DNA from: Armigeres subalbatus
Lineage: Eukaryota; Arthropoda; Insecta; Diptera; Culicidae
DNA length: 64,000 nt
Direction of reading: 5' to 3'
Assembly (NCBI RefSeq): GCF_024139115.2
Contig: NC_085139.1
Coordinates: forward strand, 144,200,652-144,264,651
Below are positions 51,506 to 62,923 of this stretch, piece by piece; the stretch's first letter is position 1; every line of letters starts with the position of its first letter. The notes below the pieces were generated by a model that searched no databases, was not told where the DNA came from, and saw only the letters and a program-made list of their open reading frames with translations. A program made the translations under genes and the position numbers.

Positions 51506-51539
51506 CTTCTCATTACTAACTATTCACTTCTTGTTATCT

Positions 51540-51640
51540 GCGACCAAATTTTTTACCTTTTCGACCAAACAGCATTTGGCCAAATGGCGTTCAGCCAAAC
51601 GGCTTTCGGCCAAACGACTGTCGGCCAAATGGCCTGGCAC
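51540..51640. repeat. TTCGGCCAAA array
   Basis: CGACCAAA, ATTTGGCCAAATGGCG, TTCAGCCAAACGGC, TTTCGGCCAAACGACTG and TCGGCCAAATGGCC. Only one arm is present. Confidence 0.75.
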
Positions 51641-51694
51641 CGTCCAGACGCATTGCCAGGATCCATGTACTGAGGAAATCTTCTTCCGTTATCA

Positions 51695-51960
51695 TCGACT
51701 ATGTTTATGTTTTCTATCGTCTCAATTACGAGAATCTGTGGTGCTCTGGGACGCATGGGAGTCCTTGTGCAAATTATATAGGCCTTATTTTGGCGCAAAG
51801 ATAAGAAGGTCATATCCAATTGATAGTGAGGCAAGGATTTAGAATTCATTGATGACGTTGCACTACCAGTCCAACAACACGTTATTGTTTCTTCATCAAC
51901 GTTAACAAAACGATTGAATGTGGTGAGCACAGCGACCCATTCCAAACAAACAATGCAGAA
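51695..51960 (+). pseudogene. Fragment of LINE 2 family, plus strand
   Basis: TCTCAATTACGAGAATCTGT and GGTGCTCTGGGACGCATGGG align with the LINE 2 coding strand at 48100-48150 (TCTCAATCACGAGAATATGT...). The downstream part keeps an A-T-G-A-C-G-T-T-G-C-A-like remnant of the catalytic block and I-N-V-N-K-T. It is heavily decayed. Confidence 0.7.
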
Positions 51961-54000
51961 TGTTTAGAGCAAGGTCAAAAAACAAAATACATGAATAAGT
52001 TATTCAGCTGCCACACTAGCATCATGCCTTAAATGTCTAAACTAGACGAAGATGAGCAGATCTGGTTTTCCCTGTGAGCTTGAAACACGAATGGAGAAAA
52101 TACGAAGACAGTTGATTTCATAAAGGTAATCAGCGGCTGCAAATCACTCTCGAACCTTGGTAACGTCTGTTATACAGCGAGAAACTTAAATTACTTTCTT
52201 CTTTCTCCTTGCTTAGTGTTGCTTCTACGGGTCTGTTCCTCGGGAGGACAGGTTATTAAAACAACCTGAAAATTAAAGACAAATAGCCACCGTTTCCGGT
52301 AATATTTATCTTTCGCAACCATCACGGTGAGCGTTCTTTGATAAACAGATGCAAATAAAAATAACTTTTATGTTTAACTCTCGTCATAATGTTACAGGCA
52401 ACACAAGTGCAAGGATATAACTGACTGGATGACTTCTGTTGCCAAATGATCTTGAAGTCAGGACGAGTCTCCAGTGGCGTAGGGGAGGGGATTCTCCATT
52501 AAAAAGTTAATTACCATAAGCAAAAATAACGAGATTGTTGATTTGTTTTGCTACCTCACGAAAATTATGTTTCCATTAGTGTATCATACCTGTCTGGTAT
52601 ATTATTTCAATTCTTCTTCGAAGTTGTCCTTGTGTGTTTTTTTTCTGTTAATTACAAGGTACATACTCCTTTTATAAATGACAGCTCTGACAACTGTGCA
52701 AGATTGGAAACCATCGTACGCTACATTTTCTATTATTCATATAAGCTTCTTTTTACTTCCATATTATGCCGCATTACCTTCAACTCTGAATGGTTTAGCT
52801 AAAACATAACAGAAACTGCTTTTCCCCAGGGTTTTGAAAAAACTGGTTAGATACCTTTAATCACACAATCTTATCAAAATCCAACGTCTGTGCATCATCT
52901 GTCCTTGATTTTGTCTGTCTTTTTTTTATTCATTTGAAATTTAAAAAAAGTAAAAAATAGAAAATAGATTGCTATTAGCAAAAAATAAAATCATGAGATG
53001 TAAATTGGATCCGTTCCACTACTATCCATATTAAATGTTATGGACTATTTTTTCAGTATACCAACATTAAGTACTGAATTTTCAATTCTGAAGAACTGAT
53101 TGCTGATTCTGAACTGAACAAGATATAATACAATCACATCTAAATGACAATCTAACACTTCTGTTTTTATTGATAACAAATTGTCAACACACCTGCTGTC
53201 ATGAAAATGCAAATCAATGCTGCATTCATCGCATCGATAAGTAAAGTAGCGTCAAAACTTTGAACCGCAACTGGTTATGTATTCTGTGCCAGTGGGAAAT
53301 CTAGGTTATGGGTTCGCGCCATGAAACCCATGCAACAATATCTCGTATTTACGCAAACAAGTTAGAAATGCAATTTCGATTGTAGGAACTAGTCGAGCAT
53401 CGACCAACAGTCAATGGGAAAAGTGCGGCTCGTGTGTTTTTTTAGAAACCAGTGCAGCATCAGTTGGCACATGTCTGTCAGGTGCAGCACTTAACCGTTG
53501 ACGCGCTCCATCGAGGTAATTTACTTAGTCAAATAGGTTTTACCATGCATCTTAAAACTAATTCATCATATTACAATAAAATCATATTATAATAACACTG
53601 TCAAGGGATATGTAGATGCCTTCGCTAATAATCCTAATGATAAAAAAACATTTTCATGATATGTTTTCGAAATTTTTTGGAAGCCTAGATTCATGGTCAA
53701 TGAAACGACAATAAACCTTCAGTTTGTCAACACCAGAAGCAGAACTTCACTTTGCACAATTGTTACATGGATTTATGGAATTGTGAAATTCTTCTAAGAC
53801 TGGGATGTGTCATTAATATGGAAGGTAATGTTCGCGAGGTCATGGCAATCGTCATAGAATATGCGATCACAACAAACAATTCGGATGCCAGACTGAATGA
53901 CGTTTTTTCAAAGCAATGTTATTCCCATTGCCAGAATATTATCCCCAAGCGAACTTTCATACATTTTTACTAGCAAGATGTACTCATCCATCTATTACAA
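51961..54000. other. Unassigned sequence, no clear element
   Basis: Two kb without long frames, arrays or inverted ends. A CAGTGGCGTAGGGG motif at about 52472 resembles a hAT end but has no partner. Confidence 0.35.
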
Positions 54001-54004
54001 CTGT

Positions 54005-54100
54005 TTTTTGCCTTTCTCGTACAGCAAAGTTGTACCGAGAGGCTATCATTTCACTACGAAAACGAACTTTTTATAGAAGCCTCGGAGACCCATAGTTATA
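54005..54100 (-). mobile_element. End fragment of the ATGCCTTTCTCG element
   Basis: Inverted copy of 38590-38680: TGCCTTTCTCGTACAGCAAA, then TTTCACTACGAAAACGAAC, TTTTTATAGAAGCCTCGGAG and ACCCATA. Confidence 0.75.
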
Positions 54101-54593
54101 TACTAACCGACTCAGCTTGACGAGCTTTATTCGCCACCACCAATTCCATCCGTCGGAAAGAGGCTCAAAGATACTCAATGAGCAACTTTTTCCTCACCTC
54201 ATTGAGTCAAACCATTTAGTTATCATTGAGAAATGAATATATTTCGGAGCTACCCGAAAAAGAGAGAAACGCAAAAGTACAAAAGAGAAGAGCAAAGATT
54301 CGTGTGTCGAGAGCAGTGAGCATTTTTTTTTCTTCTCCTGATTCGCTCTGAGGAGCATTCCATCCCTGCCACACTCCTCTGCCACGCCGCGGGGTATCAG
54401 TAGTCATAGGAACCAACATTCCTGCGCTACTCCCAGCGCGGCGTGTGCAGTCCGTACATACACCTATTCATTCACACTTCTGCCATGCTTCGAGGTGACG
54501 ATCTCGGTTGCCACCCGCTGCGCCATTACCTCTGCATGGGCAGACCATTCACACACTTCTCCGCGTTCGGCACTTTTCGCTCTAACTAACCAA

Positions 54594-54959
54594 TCACAAG
54601 TTAGTACTGCTTGTCGATTGCTGCTCGGCGCGCCAGATTCTCTGCAAGCTGCAGGCGATCTGAGTGGTTGCAGTCGAGACTGCGTTCCACTTCTCCACCG
54701 CTTGATACATCCTCTGGATAAGGTTATCCGGAGTTGTATCCCGGCCGCAAACGTCTAGCATTGCTTTTCTTTCGACGTCGAAACGAGGACATACGAACAG
54801 TATGTGCTCTGCAGTTTCATCAACACCTGGGCAGTCAGGGCAGTCAGGGCATACGGGGACCTCCGCGTGCCCAAACCTGTGGTGGTACTGTCGGAAACAG
54901 CCATGGCCTGACAGAAATTGTGTCAGATGGAAGTGAACCTCCCCATGGGGTCTCCCCAT
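54594..54959 (-). pseudogene. R1-type LINE C-terminal finger domain
   Basis: A 121-codon frame with H-L-T-Q-F-L-S-G-H-G-C-F-R-Q-Y and C-P-D-C...E-H-I-L-F-V-C-P-R-F, the C-x2-C...H-x4-C finger that ends R1-type ORF2 proteins, followed by an amphipathic tail. A C-P-D-C duplication (C-P-D-C-P-D-C) comes from a 9-bp repeat at about 54836-54852. Confidence 0.8.
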
Positions 54960-54999
54960 CCAGCTTCATATGTTAGGAATCAGCCGGTGGGTCCACCTA

Positions 55000-56480
55000 C
55001 CTTTCGAGGAGTTATCCCACTCGCGCTGCCATCTGGCAACCGAAGTCACCCTGGTACGCTCGCGGGCTCCTCTGGTGCCACGTAGGTCAAAACACTCCTC
55101 GTCTTCCCGGATGACCAGCCCGACTGGCATCATACTCGCTATCACGCAGGATGCGTCGTGCGATACCGTGAGGTAGGCCGATATCACCCTGAGACACATC
55201 AAGCGGTAGGTGCTCTCCAGTTTCTGCAGGTAACTGGTTACCCCCAGTGCTTTTGCCCAGGACGGGTCGCCGTACGTCTACTGGCGCACACCTTGGAGCT
55301 GTTGGACATCATCCTCGATAATGCCGCCACAGCAGTCGAAGCCTTCTTGCACGCATATTCGACATGACTACCGAAGGTAAGCTTGTCGTCTATGATGACC
55401 CCAAGAATCTTCAGACTCCGCTTTGAAGTGATCGCGACGTCTCCCACGTGTACAACTGCATGTTGTGCCGACTTACGGTTACTGACGATAACCACCTCCG
55501 TCTTATGTTGAGCGTGCTCAAGGCTTCTCGCACTCATCCAGTCCGCCACAGTGCTGATCGCGTGTTCTGCGGTCAGCTCTAGGGTTACATCGTCAGCAAA
55601 GCCGACGATCTTCACACCAGGAGGGAACTTTAGCTTCAGAACCCCGTCTTACATCAGGTTCCATAGTACCGGGCCCAGGATTGACCCTTACGGAACTCCT
55701 GCGGTAATGGGAACACTTCTCTGACCGGCATCGGTCTCGTATAGCAGCACACGGTTCTGGAAGTAGCTTTCCAAGATCCGGTACAGTCCCACCGGCAGGC
55801 TAAGCCGGTGTAACGAGAGCGCGATGGCATCCCAGCTTGCGCTATTGAATGCGTTCTTCACGTCCAGTGTCACCAACGCACAGTATCGAATTCCTCGCCT
55901 TTTCCGTTGGATCGCTACCTCTGCAGTCTTGATCACTGAGTTGATAGTGTCCACCGTGGACTTACCCTTCCGAAAACCAAACTGTTTACTCGACAGGCCA
56001 TCCGTACCCTATGCGTACGGGGTGAGCCTGTTGAGGATGATCCTCTCGAGCAGTTTACTTGTTGTGTCGATCAGGCAAATTGGTCTGTACGCCGATGGGT
56101 AGCCCGAAGGCTTCCCGGCCTTCGGCAGCAGTACCAACTTCTGCCTTTTCCATCTCTCAGGGAAACGACACTCATCCAGGCATCTCTGCATAGCTAGCCT
56201 GAACATGTTCCGGTTCGCTATGATCGCTGCCTTGAGTGCACTCTTTGGAACTCCATCAGGCCCTGGAGCTTTGTTCATCGCAAGGGTATTAGCCACTGCG
56301 AGTAACTCTTCGTTCGTCACCGGAGCCACCATTTCGGCCACACTCCCAGCGCCTGTCAGCGCAGGAGGAGGCCAGGGACTTGTGGCTCGGGACGGGAAGA
56401 GTACTTCGATAATCCTCGCCAACAGGTCCGGTGACCGTTCGGGGGGTTCCTCGGCATAGTAGCGTCGCACGCGCATGATA
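55000..56480 (-). pseudogene. R1-type LINE reverse transcriptase
   Basis: Frame 56476-56009: A-M-N-K-A-P-G-P-D-G-V-P and W-K-R-Q-K-L-V-L-L-P-K then Y-R-P-I-C-L-I-D. Frame 55954-55688: V-T-L-D-V-K-N-A-F-N-S-A-S-W and I-T-A-G-V-P, where the expected Q-G-S follows. Frame 55615-55238: V-G-F-A-D-D-V-T, with both catalytic aspartates kept, and L-K-I-L-G-V-I-I-D-D. Stops and frameshifts between these pieces make it a pseudogene. Confidence 0.85.
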
Positions 56481-56769
56481 GGACAGCTACCAGCGCATCC
56501 CCGCTTAGACTGTCGGTGTTGGCCTCCAGTCCCAGGGCCGCGGTGAAAACTTCGCTGTCGAAGTGATTGGACTTCCGCCCACGGACTTGACAGAGATCAC
56601 CCGCCCTCGGACGCTGCACACCATAGTTGATCTTGAAGCGAATTGCAAGGTGATCACTATGGGTGTAGCCCTCGTCTACCCTCCAGTCCATTTCAGAGAC
56701 CAGACCGGGACTGACATTTTGATAGATCGACACAGACCGGGGCGCCATTTTGACAGATCGATGTGACAT
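56356..56769 (-). pseudogene. R1-type LINE endonuclease end and linker
   Basis: The frame starts within the AP-endonuclease domain: the segment W-R-V-D-E-G-Y-T-H-S-D-H-L-A-I-R-F holds the catalytic S-D-H. The N-terminal part of the nuclease is missing, so the element is 5'-truncated near 56769. The frame then overlaps the RT frame with a shift near 56470. Confidence 0.75.
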
Positions 56770-56825
56770 TTAGAAAACCTAAACATTTATCTATTGGTTG
56801 TACTCACAGAATAAATTTTGATTAA

Positions 56826-57005
56826 GTGTAGTTTTGATCTTTTCGACCTTTTGTAATTTTCGATCTTTTGTCCCTTTCGACCTTCTGTACCTTTTGTCCT
56901 GTCGACCTTTTGTCCCTTTCGACGTTTTGTCTTTTCGACCTTTTGCCCTTTCGACCGTTTGTCTTTTCGACCTTTTGTCTTTTCGACCTTTTGTCTTTCG
57001 ACCAT
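56826..57005. repeat. TTTTCGACCTTTTGTC array
   Basis: About eleven units with the core TTTCGACCTTTTGTC, period 15-18 bp. Core sequence unrelated to the GGCC or CCCCGAAT types, but the layout is the same. It directly abuts the 5' end region of the R1-type LINE. Confidence 0.85.
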
Positions 57006-58440
57006 CTGTCCCTAACCCAGCTTCGGAACCAGCCAGTCGGTTGAGCTGGTGTTCTGCATTTAGTAAAGATGGAGAGTCCGGCAAAATAAAGCATCCTTCG
57101 TCGAGAAGCGGAGGCAAGCCAACCAGAGCAGAAGATGTTCCGTAAGCAGATGTTGCAAGTAGCGAAGAGTCATTCTGGAACGTGTTTACTCGATTGAGGG
57201 CAGATGCAGAATCTTGGGTAGCTTCGGGCGGACATATATTACATTGCGCTTAACCTGGACCAGTCTGTCGGTTGAGTTGGTATACAAAGACTGTTGGTTG
57301 CTACAGGAGTAGTCGATGAAACTATGCTTCACCACATGAAGCATCTAGTAACTTGCAAGCCATAGATCGCTCGGCAGCGATGCAACTTTTCTTTTTGCAT
57401 CACTTTAGTGAACGTTACGGCATCCAATTCAATAACTGCGTTCATGTTGTTTAATTGCAACTTTGCATTACGGTATGTTTTGCACAATTTAAAATGCGAA
57501 AGGCATGCAAAGACTTCGTTTTGTTCAAGTTCTCCTTCAAACATCGAATAGTCATGAATTCAAATGTACAACCCCAACCTCCGTTTTCGGAATCTATATA
57601 AACGAAGCTACTGAATCACCTAAAAGAAGTTGATAGACGTATGTGGGTTGGAAGTTTCGAACATTTTTGAAATTTAAACTACCCTAAGCAGCACTCGTGA
57701 AATTGTTCGCATCGGTGGCGTTTACAGAACTAAGTGATCGAGCTCTCAAGTCAGATTTATCAAGCAGAATTCGAACTATTGCGTGATTGCTGATAGTGAC
57801 TGGCGATATTTTTGAAAATAAATCGGTTCTTGTCAGGACCACCATTATGGTTGGAAGGAAGTAGAAGGCTGCACCACCCCTTGTGGCAAACTTATGGCCA
57901 GTGAAATTTTCTTGCTTAGTTTTGAGTTTGGTTATGTGCTGTTGAGATTTCAAATGCGTATTACTGAGACGAGTAACAAGAGAGTTGAGAAGAGACGAAC
58001 TTTCTTCAAACTATAGAAAAAAAATGCTTGGCGTGGGTCGCGGAATCATGACGACAGTGTCTTTCCGAGCGGCGACAAGTACAGCTCGGAACACATTCTA
58101 AAAATATGCAAAATATGTGGTGGCCTTAGAAAATAGCCATTTTTTTCTGTTGGCATGAAGCCATTTGAAGTGATGTTAATCGCGTGCCGGTGAATGTATC
58201 AGCTGGATTATGTCTCTGAGGATGGTGGTCCTGACCAGCTCTGACGGTGTGCTACTGACCAGTAAACATACCCCAACGGCAGGAGAATGGTTGGACGGCT
58301 GAATGTCCAGGCAAGAACGGACAATACTAATGCCATAGAATTGTACCGTTGCCAAGCGATTATGTTTGCACTTTGAATAAAGTTTCGTTTTACATCCAAT
58401 AATATCCAAGCCTTCTCCTTAGACGTAGTTCACGTCAAAA
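57006..58440 (-). other. Decayed coding-like sequence, unidentified
   Basis: Minus-strand frames of 71-89 codons (57329-57544, 57684-57953, 58176-58409) follow one another, as in a decayed Pol-type element. I recognise no motif. Confidence 0.3.
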
Positions 58441-58621
58441 ATAGTGTTGATTGTTTGTTTGATTTTTTGTCACGGACATTCATGACATTAATTCGGTTTT
58501 AATTAATGGCCTAAAAACCCCACTTGGCGGTATTGGTGCCTTTCTCATGCAAAAAATACAAAAAAAATGAGTGGCAAAAAGTGTGTGGACAAAATGTGTA
58601 CATATACAGCACAAATGTAAA

Positions 58622-59664
58622 TAGGGTATCTGTTCCTATATCAATAACAATAAGCCAATGCGCATATGAAATGCATTCATTTTTCACCCAATAAACAAGT
58701 AACATGAGAATAATTATGCTCGGCTCACGTCATTTTTAATTGATAACAATTTGGTAACTTCAAAAATGAAATTGTTATCACATTATAGAAGTATTTAGCT
58801 AAAAAACATCATCACTGCCATGCACCTATTTCAATAACATTCAAAAACAGTTAATCCTATGCCTGTACCTATATCAATAATACTGTTTCCAACATAAAAT
58901 ACGCACACTATTACTCGTGTGTATACGTAACGAAATGATCGCAGTGATGCCGAATTCTTCAATGTTTTTTATTTGAGTTGAAATATAATTACAAAATTCC
59001 TGTTTTTGTTGTAGTTTTCCAACTTTTCAGTTTAAGTTTATGTTTGTCATAGCTTATCTCTTCGATATTCCTTGTTTTACAAACATAAGAGTTGAATTTC
59101 ACAATGAAAGTTAATTCAAGCATTTTTGAAATAAAAATCTAGGTCGGGAACCCTTGAAGATGCTGCAGGCCATGTAAATAGTTTGGAATACGGACAAGAA
59201 TAATTTAGACGTTGTTCGAAATAAACCTATATCAAACTATAGGAAATCGCGTTAGTTTTTCAATTGTGATTATATTTATAGTGAAAATGTGATGTGCTCT
59301 ATGTGTTGTGAAGTGTATTTTGAAAGGATACATTTGTTTTAGCTTGAAATTGAGTGGAAAACAACGGCGTGGAATGAGATGAATCTGCTAGTAGCAATCG
59401 AGCAGTGCATCAAATCAACAGTTCAGAGGTAGGAAAATGAAAATACATGTGTTTTATAATTTTGTTTTTAATAATTTGAGTCTTGTGAACTAAAACATTA
59501 CTCAAACGGAATTTTAAATAATATTCCAAACATTGGAGAAGGTGGTCTATTCATTATTGTGTACATACGATGTGAGAAATTGTAATCAAATTGATTTTTT
59601 ATTTGGTTTATCTACGGTTGAGATTAATATACGGGCTGTTATTAATATGGGAACAGATACCCTA
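58622..59664. mobile_element. TA-flanked DNA element, ~1.04 kb, AGGGTATCTGTTCC ends
   Basis: TAGGGTATCTGTTCCTATAT at the left is inverted at the right (ATATGGGAACAGATACCCTA) with one mismatch, and both continue into CAATAACA/TAATAACA. TA at each edge fits a TA target duplication. Internal copies of CCTATATCAATAA occur near 58830 and 58870. It has no transposase. Confidence 0.8.
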
Positions 59665-59875
59665 GCTTGTGAAAAAAATGATTAACAAATTAGTCCCATG
59701 ACATTGAAATGACATTTCCAAGCACTGACTCGAATAACACTTCCTTGAAAGTAGTGTCCACTATGCACAACTTCAACGCTAGAATTTATTGCTAAGCAAT
59801 CAAACTAGTTTGCATTCCAAGATCCAGAGCAACATCACAAATCATAAACTAGAGTGGATTATGGGAAAACGTGAA

Positions 59876-60261
59876 TGTTGCCGTGGGTAATTCCGACTGG
59901 CCTGAAAGGGTTAATAGCGTGAACGCGGATGATGAGCGATGTAGCGAACGCGTTCCGTTTTGTTGTTGCTCAATGTTGACACACATACATGAGGGAGCTA
60001 ATTGAAGCAAAAGCGGTAGAAAAAGGAACGGCCATAACAGATTTGTTGATGGTTCTGTACAGAAGGAATGAAGAAAGATGGTTTTCTTTCTAGCGGAATG
60101 AAATGTGTGTATGATAGTATAATTGTGAAAGATTGAATGTGAGAATTTATCATTGCTGTAACGAAAGTCTTTGTATTGAAGTCTCTGTTTCGTCATCGTC
60201 TTGCATAGATCATATTACCGTTACTTACCAATCGTCCGCTAGCCTACAGAGGTAGAGAGCA
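59876..60261 (+). repeat. 5' LTR
   Basis: Starts TGTTGCCGTGGGTAATTCCG and ends GAGGTAGAGAGCA. Pairs with 62924-63309. Confidence 0.93.
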
Positions 60262-60311
60262 GGCATGATGGCGTCGTAGGCGACGTAGGCGTCGATGAAA
60301 GCGTCGCCGAG

Positions 60312-60758
60312 GTGGTCTGGTTCTGTGCGACCTGTCTGGGAGAAGATCGATCCATCCGAGCCTCGTTGGGTGCCCCAGGCAGCACAGCCATCTCTCCAGT
60401 GGTTTTCAAACATTCTGGCCGGTATGAAGGTAGTAAGACGGAGATTGGTAAGTCGGGAAAGATGAAGTTGACGAAAGGACATATGACGAGGGTAATAGCG
60501 CAGGACAATGATATAGAAGACGTCGATGACGTTGAAGATTCGACAGAAGTAGGAGATCAGGGACAGGCAGAGATAGGCAAGAAGCGCATAAGCGGAAGCG
60601 AGGATGATCACTATGATTTGTTGCATGCGTTGTCGGACATGATCGGTCGGTATTGTAACCGCGTGAAACGTGCCGAGTCTGTTCCGGTCAAGAATACCAG
60701 TCGCGTTCGTGGGTGCTTAAAGAAAGGTGTTAGTGTTCCGTCGACTGGAGGAACTTGA
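60312..60758 (+). CDS. BEL Gag N-terminal region, first open frame
   Basis: A 148-codon plus frame just after the 5' LTR. It begins with a W-F-C-A-T-C-L motif that may be the remnant of the N-terminal PHD-like finger of BEL Gag, followed by a basic and then an acidic stretch. It overlaps the next frame by 32 bases, which suggests a frameshift in one original Gag. It has no catalytic content. Confidence 0.6.
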   Translation: MVWFCATCLGEDRSIRASLGAPGSTAISPVVFKHSGRYEGSKTEIGKSGKMKLTKGHMTRVIAQDNDIEDVDDVEDSTEVGDQGQAEIGKKRISGSEDDHYDLLHALSDMIGRYCNRVKRAESVPVKNTSRVRGCLKKGVSVPSTGGT

Positions 60759-61173
60759 AGAGGAGAATCAGCGAAGGATCTTGGAGCTAGAGCGGAAGAG
60801 AATTGCCCGCCGGAAGAAGATGTTAGAGAGAAGATCAGCTCTGAAGATAATCATCGATCTGGACGGGAGCGATGGGGATTTCGTGCTCGACGCTGACGAT
60901 TTTCCGGAATTAGGAGATGGCGCGAAGGCTGATGTGGCAGAAGGTGAACTGGAAGATCTGTTTCCGAGAAAGCTTCGGAGCAACGTGAAGCCATTGAATC
61001 CACGCAAAGCAGAGGTAAAGCGGGGTACGGACAGATGTTATGCTGGAATACCCGAGGTCACACTTCCCCGGCCATCATTCGAAAGGGAAGGAGAGAGTCT
61101 CTACAAAAGGGAAAGCGGCGGAGACAGGACCATCGCGTCTACAGATTGCGTCGAGGCAGGTGTTTACGAGTAA
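60727..61173 (+). CDS. BEL Gag coiled coil and linker, second open frame
   Basis: A 148-codon frame starting with a long charged helix rich in E, R and L (residues 6-45, probable coiled coil), then an acidic region. It matches in position the coiled coil of the older BEL at 3300-3440. A shift near 61170 leads to the L-P-K-F-N-G-A segment that opens the capsid-like domain. Confidence 0.65.
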   Translation: MLVFRRLEELEEENQRRILELERKRIARRKKMLERRSALKIIIDLDGSDGDFVLDADDFPELGDGAKADVAEGELEDLFPRKLRSNVKPLNPRKAEVKRGTDRCYAGIPEVTLPRPSFEREGESLYKRESGGDRTIASTDCVEAGVYE

Positions 61174-61179
61174 CTTGCC

Positions 61180-62616
61180 AAAGTTTAATGGTGCCGCCGA
61201 ATAGTGGCCAATTTCATCAGCGCGTAAGAGCAGGCGAACAAGTCATGCGGCTTCACCAATGCCGAGAATTTGGACCGACTGCAAGAGGCTTTGACGGGCA
61301 GAACTTTGAAAACGGTTCGAAATCGTCTTTTATTGCCAGAGAACGTCCCGCTGATAGTTGAGAAGTTACGGAGATGATTCGGGAATCCAGAAATCCTGTC
61401 GACAAGGTTGGCGAACCGGATCCAAGACTTGGAAGGACCCAATGCGGAGAGCTTGGAGTCTGTAATAGAGTTCGGAAGCGCAGTAGAAGAGTTTACGCAA
61501 CACCTTAAAGCAGCAGGACTGACTGACCATCTGAAGAACCCGATTCTGATGCAGAATTTAGTTCAGAAGCTGCCTTCGTACTATGCTATGGAGTGGGTAG
61601 AATACAAGCGACGCGCCCGGTCGGTCGATTTGGAAACATTCGGAGCTTTTATGGAAAGTCTCGTCGAAAAGGCTCTGGAAGCAACCTTCGAGAAGGTGGA
61701 AGCATACGAGAAGAGCAAGAAACGAGAGCAACCGAGAACGAAAGTATTCGTTCAAGCAACGAACGGAGGGTTGCCAAGTGACAAGCATAGTCCAAGAGTT
61801 GTGATGAATTCAGAGCCCTCAAACCAACCGCAATACCGTGAAGTAAAATGTTCTGTTTGCCAAAACGTAGGTCCCTTTGGACGACACTGCCAAGTTTTCT
61901 TGAAGCAAGGTGTAGAAGATCGGTGGAAAACTGTGGAGCGGTTGAATTTGTGTCCGTGCTGCATGTACGACCATGGAGATCTGCCTTGTCGAATAAGGAA
62001 GTGCTGCTTGGTAGAAGGGTGTCCGGAGTTTCACAATTCTCTATTGCATAGTGGAGCTGTGCATGATAATACCCCATTGGAAGTTCAATGCAATAGTCAT
62101 CGGCGGTTGAATTCGACAGTTCTGTTTAGGATGGTACCGGTAACATTGACAAATGGAAGCAGACGGGTGCAAACTCTAGCTATGATCGATGAAGGTTCGG
62201 CTGTGACGCTTATACATTACAAGCTGGCCAAAATATTGAAGGCTGATGGACCAATTCAACCACTGCAAATGTGCTGGACGAACGGAGTACATCAAAACGA
62301 AAGACAGTCGAAAGTCATCAAGATCCAGGTTTGCAGCCAAGGTTCATCGGACAGCTACGATCTTGTAGATGTTCGAACAGTGAAGAAGTTGTATCTCCCT
62401 TCCCAACAGGTACATGCAAAAGATTATTCAGATTTTCCTCACTTGGAGGAGGTGGAAACTCTTAGCTACAGAAAAGCAGCACCGCTGTTGTTAATAGGAA
62501 TCGATAATTCACACCTGATCGCTCCGCTCGAGTCCAGAATAGGAGAACCTGGAGAACCCGTAGCGGTTCGATGTCAACTAGGATGGACGGTACATGGCCC
62601 CCGTCCGAAGCAGTAA
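61180..62616 (+). CDS. BEL Gag capsid-like domain, zinc knuckle and aspartic protease
   Basis: From 61180 broken frames give L-P-K-F-N-G-A, the DUF1759 start. A 402-codon ORF (61408-62616) continues: L-E-S-V-I-E-F-G-S-A-V, N-P-I-L-M-Q-N-L-V-Q-K-L-P, then a cysteine/histidine block (C-S-V-C, H-C, C-P-C-C, C-R-I-R-K-C-C, H-N-S-L-L-H) and the protease active site I-D-E-G-S-A-V-T-L-I at about residue 262-271. It ends after L-G-W-T-V-H-G, the usual end of the protease domain before RT. The catalytic D-E-G-S is intact, unlike in the BEL at 6.5 kb. The ATG at 61408 is inside the domain and is probably not the native start. Confidence 0.85.
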
Positions 62617-62923
62617 AAGCGTAGCAAAGGTGAGAATGCTCGGAGAGCAAAAGATTGCGGCGGAGTCGTATTGAAATGGAGAGCTCGAAGAGCAGAAGAT
62701 CGCGGCGGAGTCGCAGAAAGTCCAATGCATCATGCGACAGGACCTTCAGCCTGTACAAGGAAGGTGCCTGACAAAGCAGTGGGAGAATGATGATGGCATT
62801 TAGTTGATGGATTTCAGTACCACATTCGTATGTAGCGGAGGTACAACAAGCCGAAGGCTAGTGAATAGTTAAGAGTAAACCATGCGCAGCTGAGAGCCGC
62901 CACAGGGTTTACGGGTGGGGGAA
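62617..62923 (+). other. Remnant between protease and 3' LTR, deletion junction
   Basis: Contains a local repeat of AGAGC-AAAAGATTGCGGCGGAGTC and AGAGCAGAAGATCGCGGCGG (about 62645 and 62690), then non-coding sequence and the polypurine tract (62913-62923). All of pol has been lost at or near 62620. Confidence 0.7.

Larger units (their letters stand above)
54101..56769 (-). mobile_element. R1-type LINE, minus strand, 5'-truncated and mutated
   Basis: Coding remnants run from the end of an endonuclease domain (56769) through RT to a C-terminal zinc finger (54594). The 3' UTR would extend to somewhere before 54100. The tail and target duplication were not identified. Confidence 0.8.

Noticed and set aside
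50365..51513. 382-codon minus-strand ORF and several plus-strand lysine/glutamate-rich ORFs
   Set aside because: They are by-products of a purine-only satellite that lacks stop codons in several frames. There is no start context, domain or complexity.
52472..52485. hAT transposon end CAGTGGCGTAGGGG
   Set aside because: No inverted partner or duplication found within several kb, so a single 14-bp motif is not enough.
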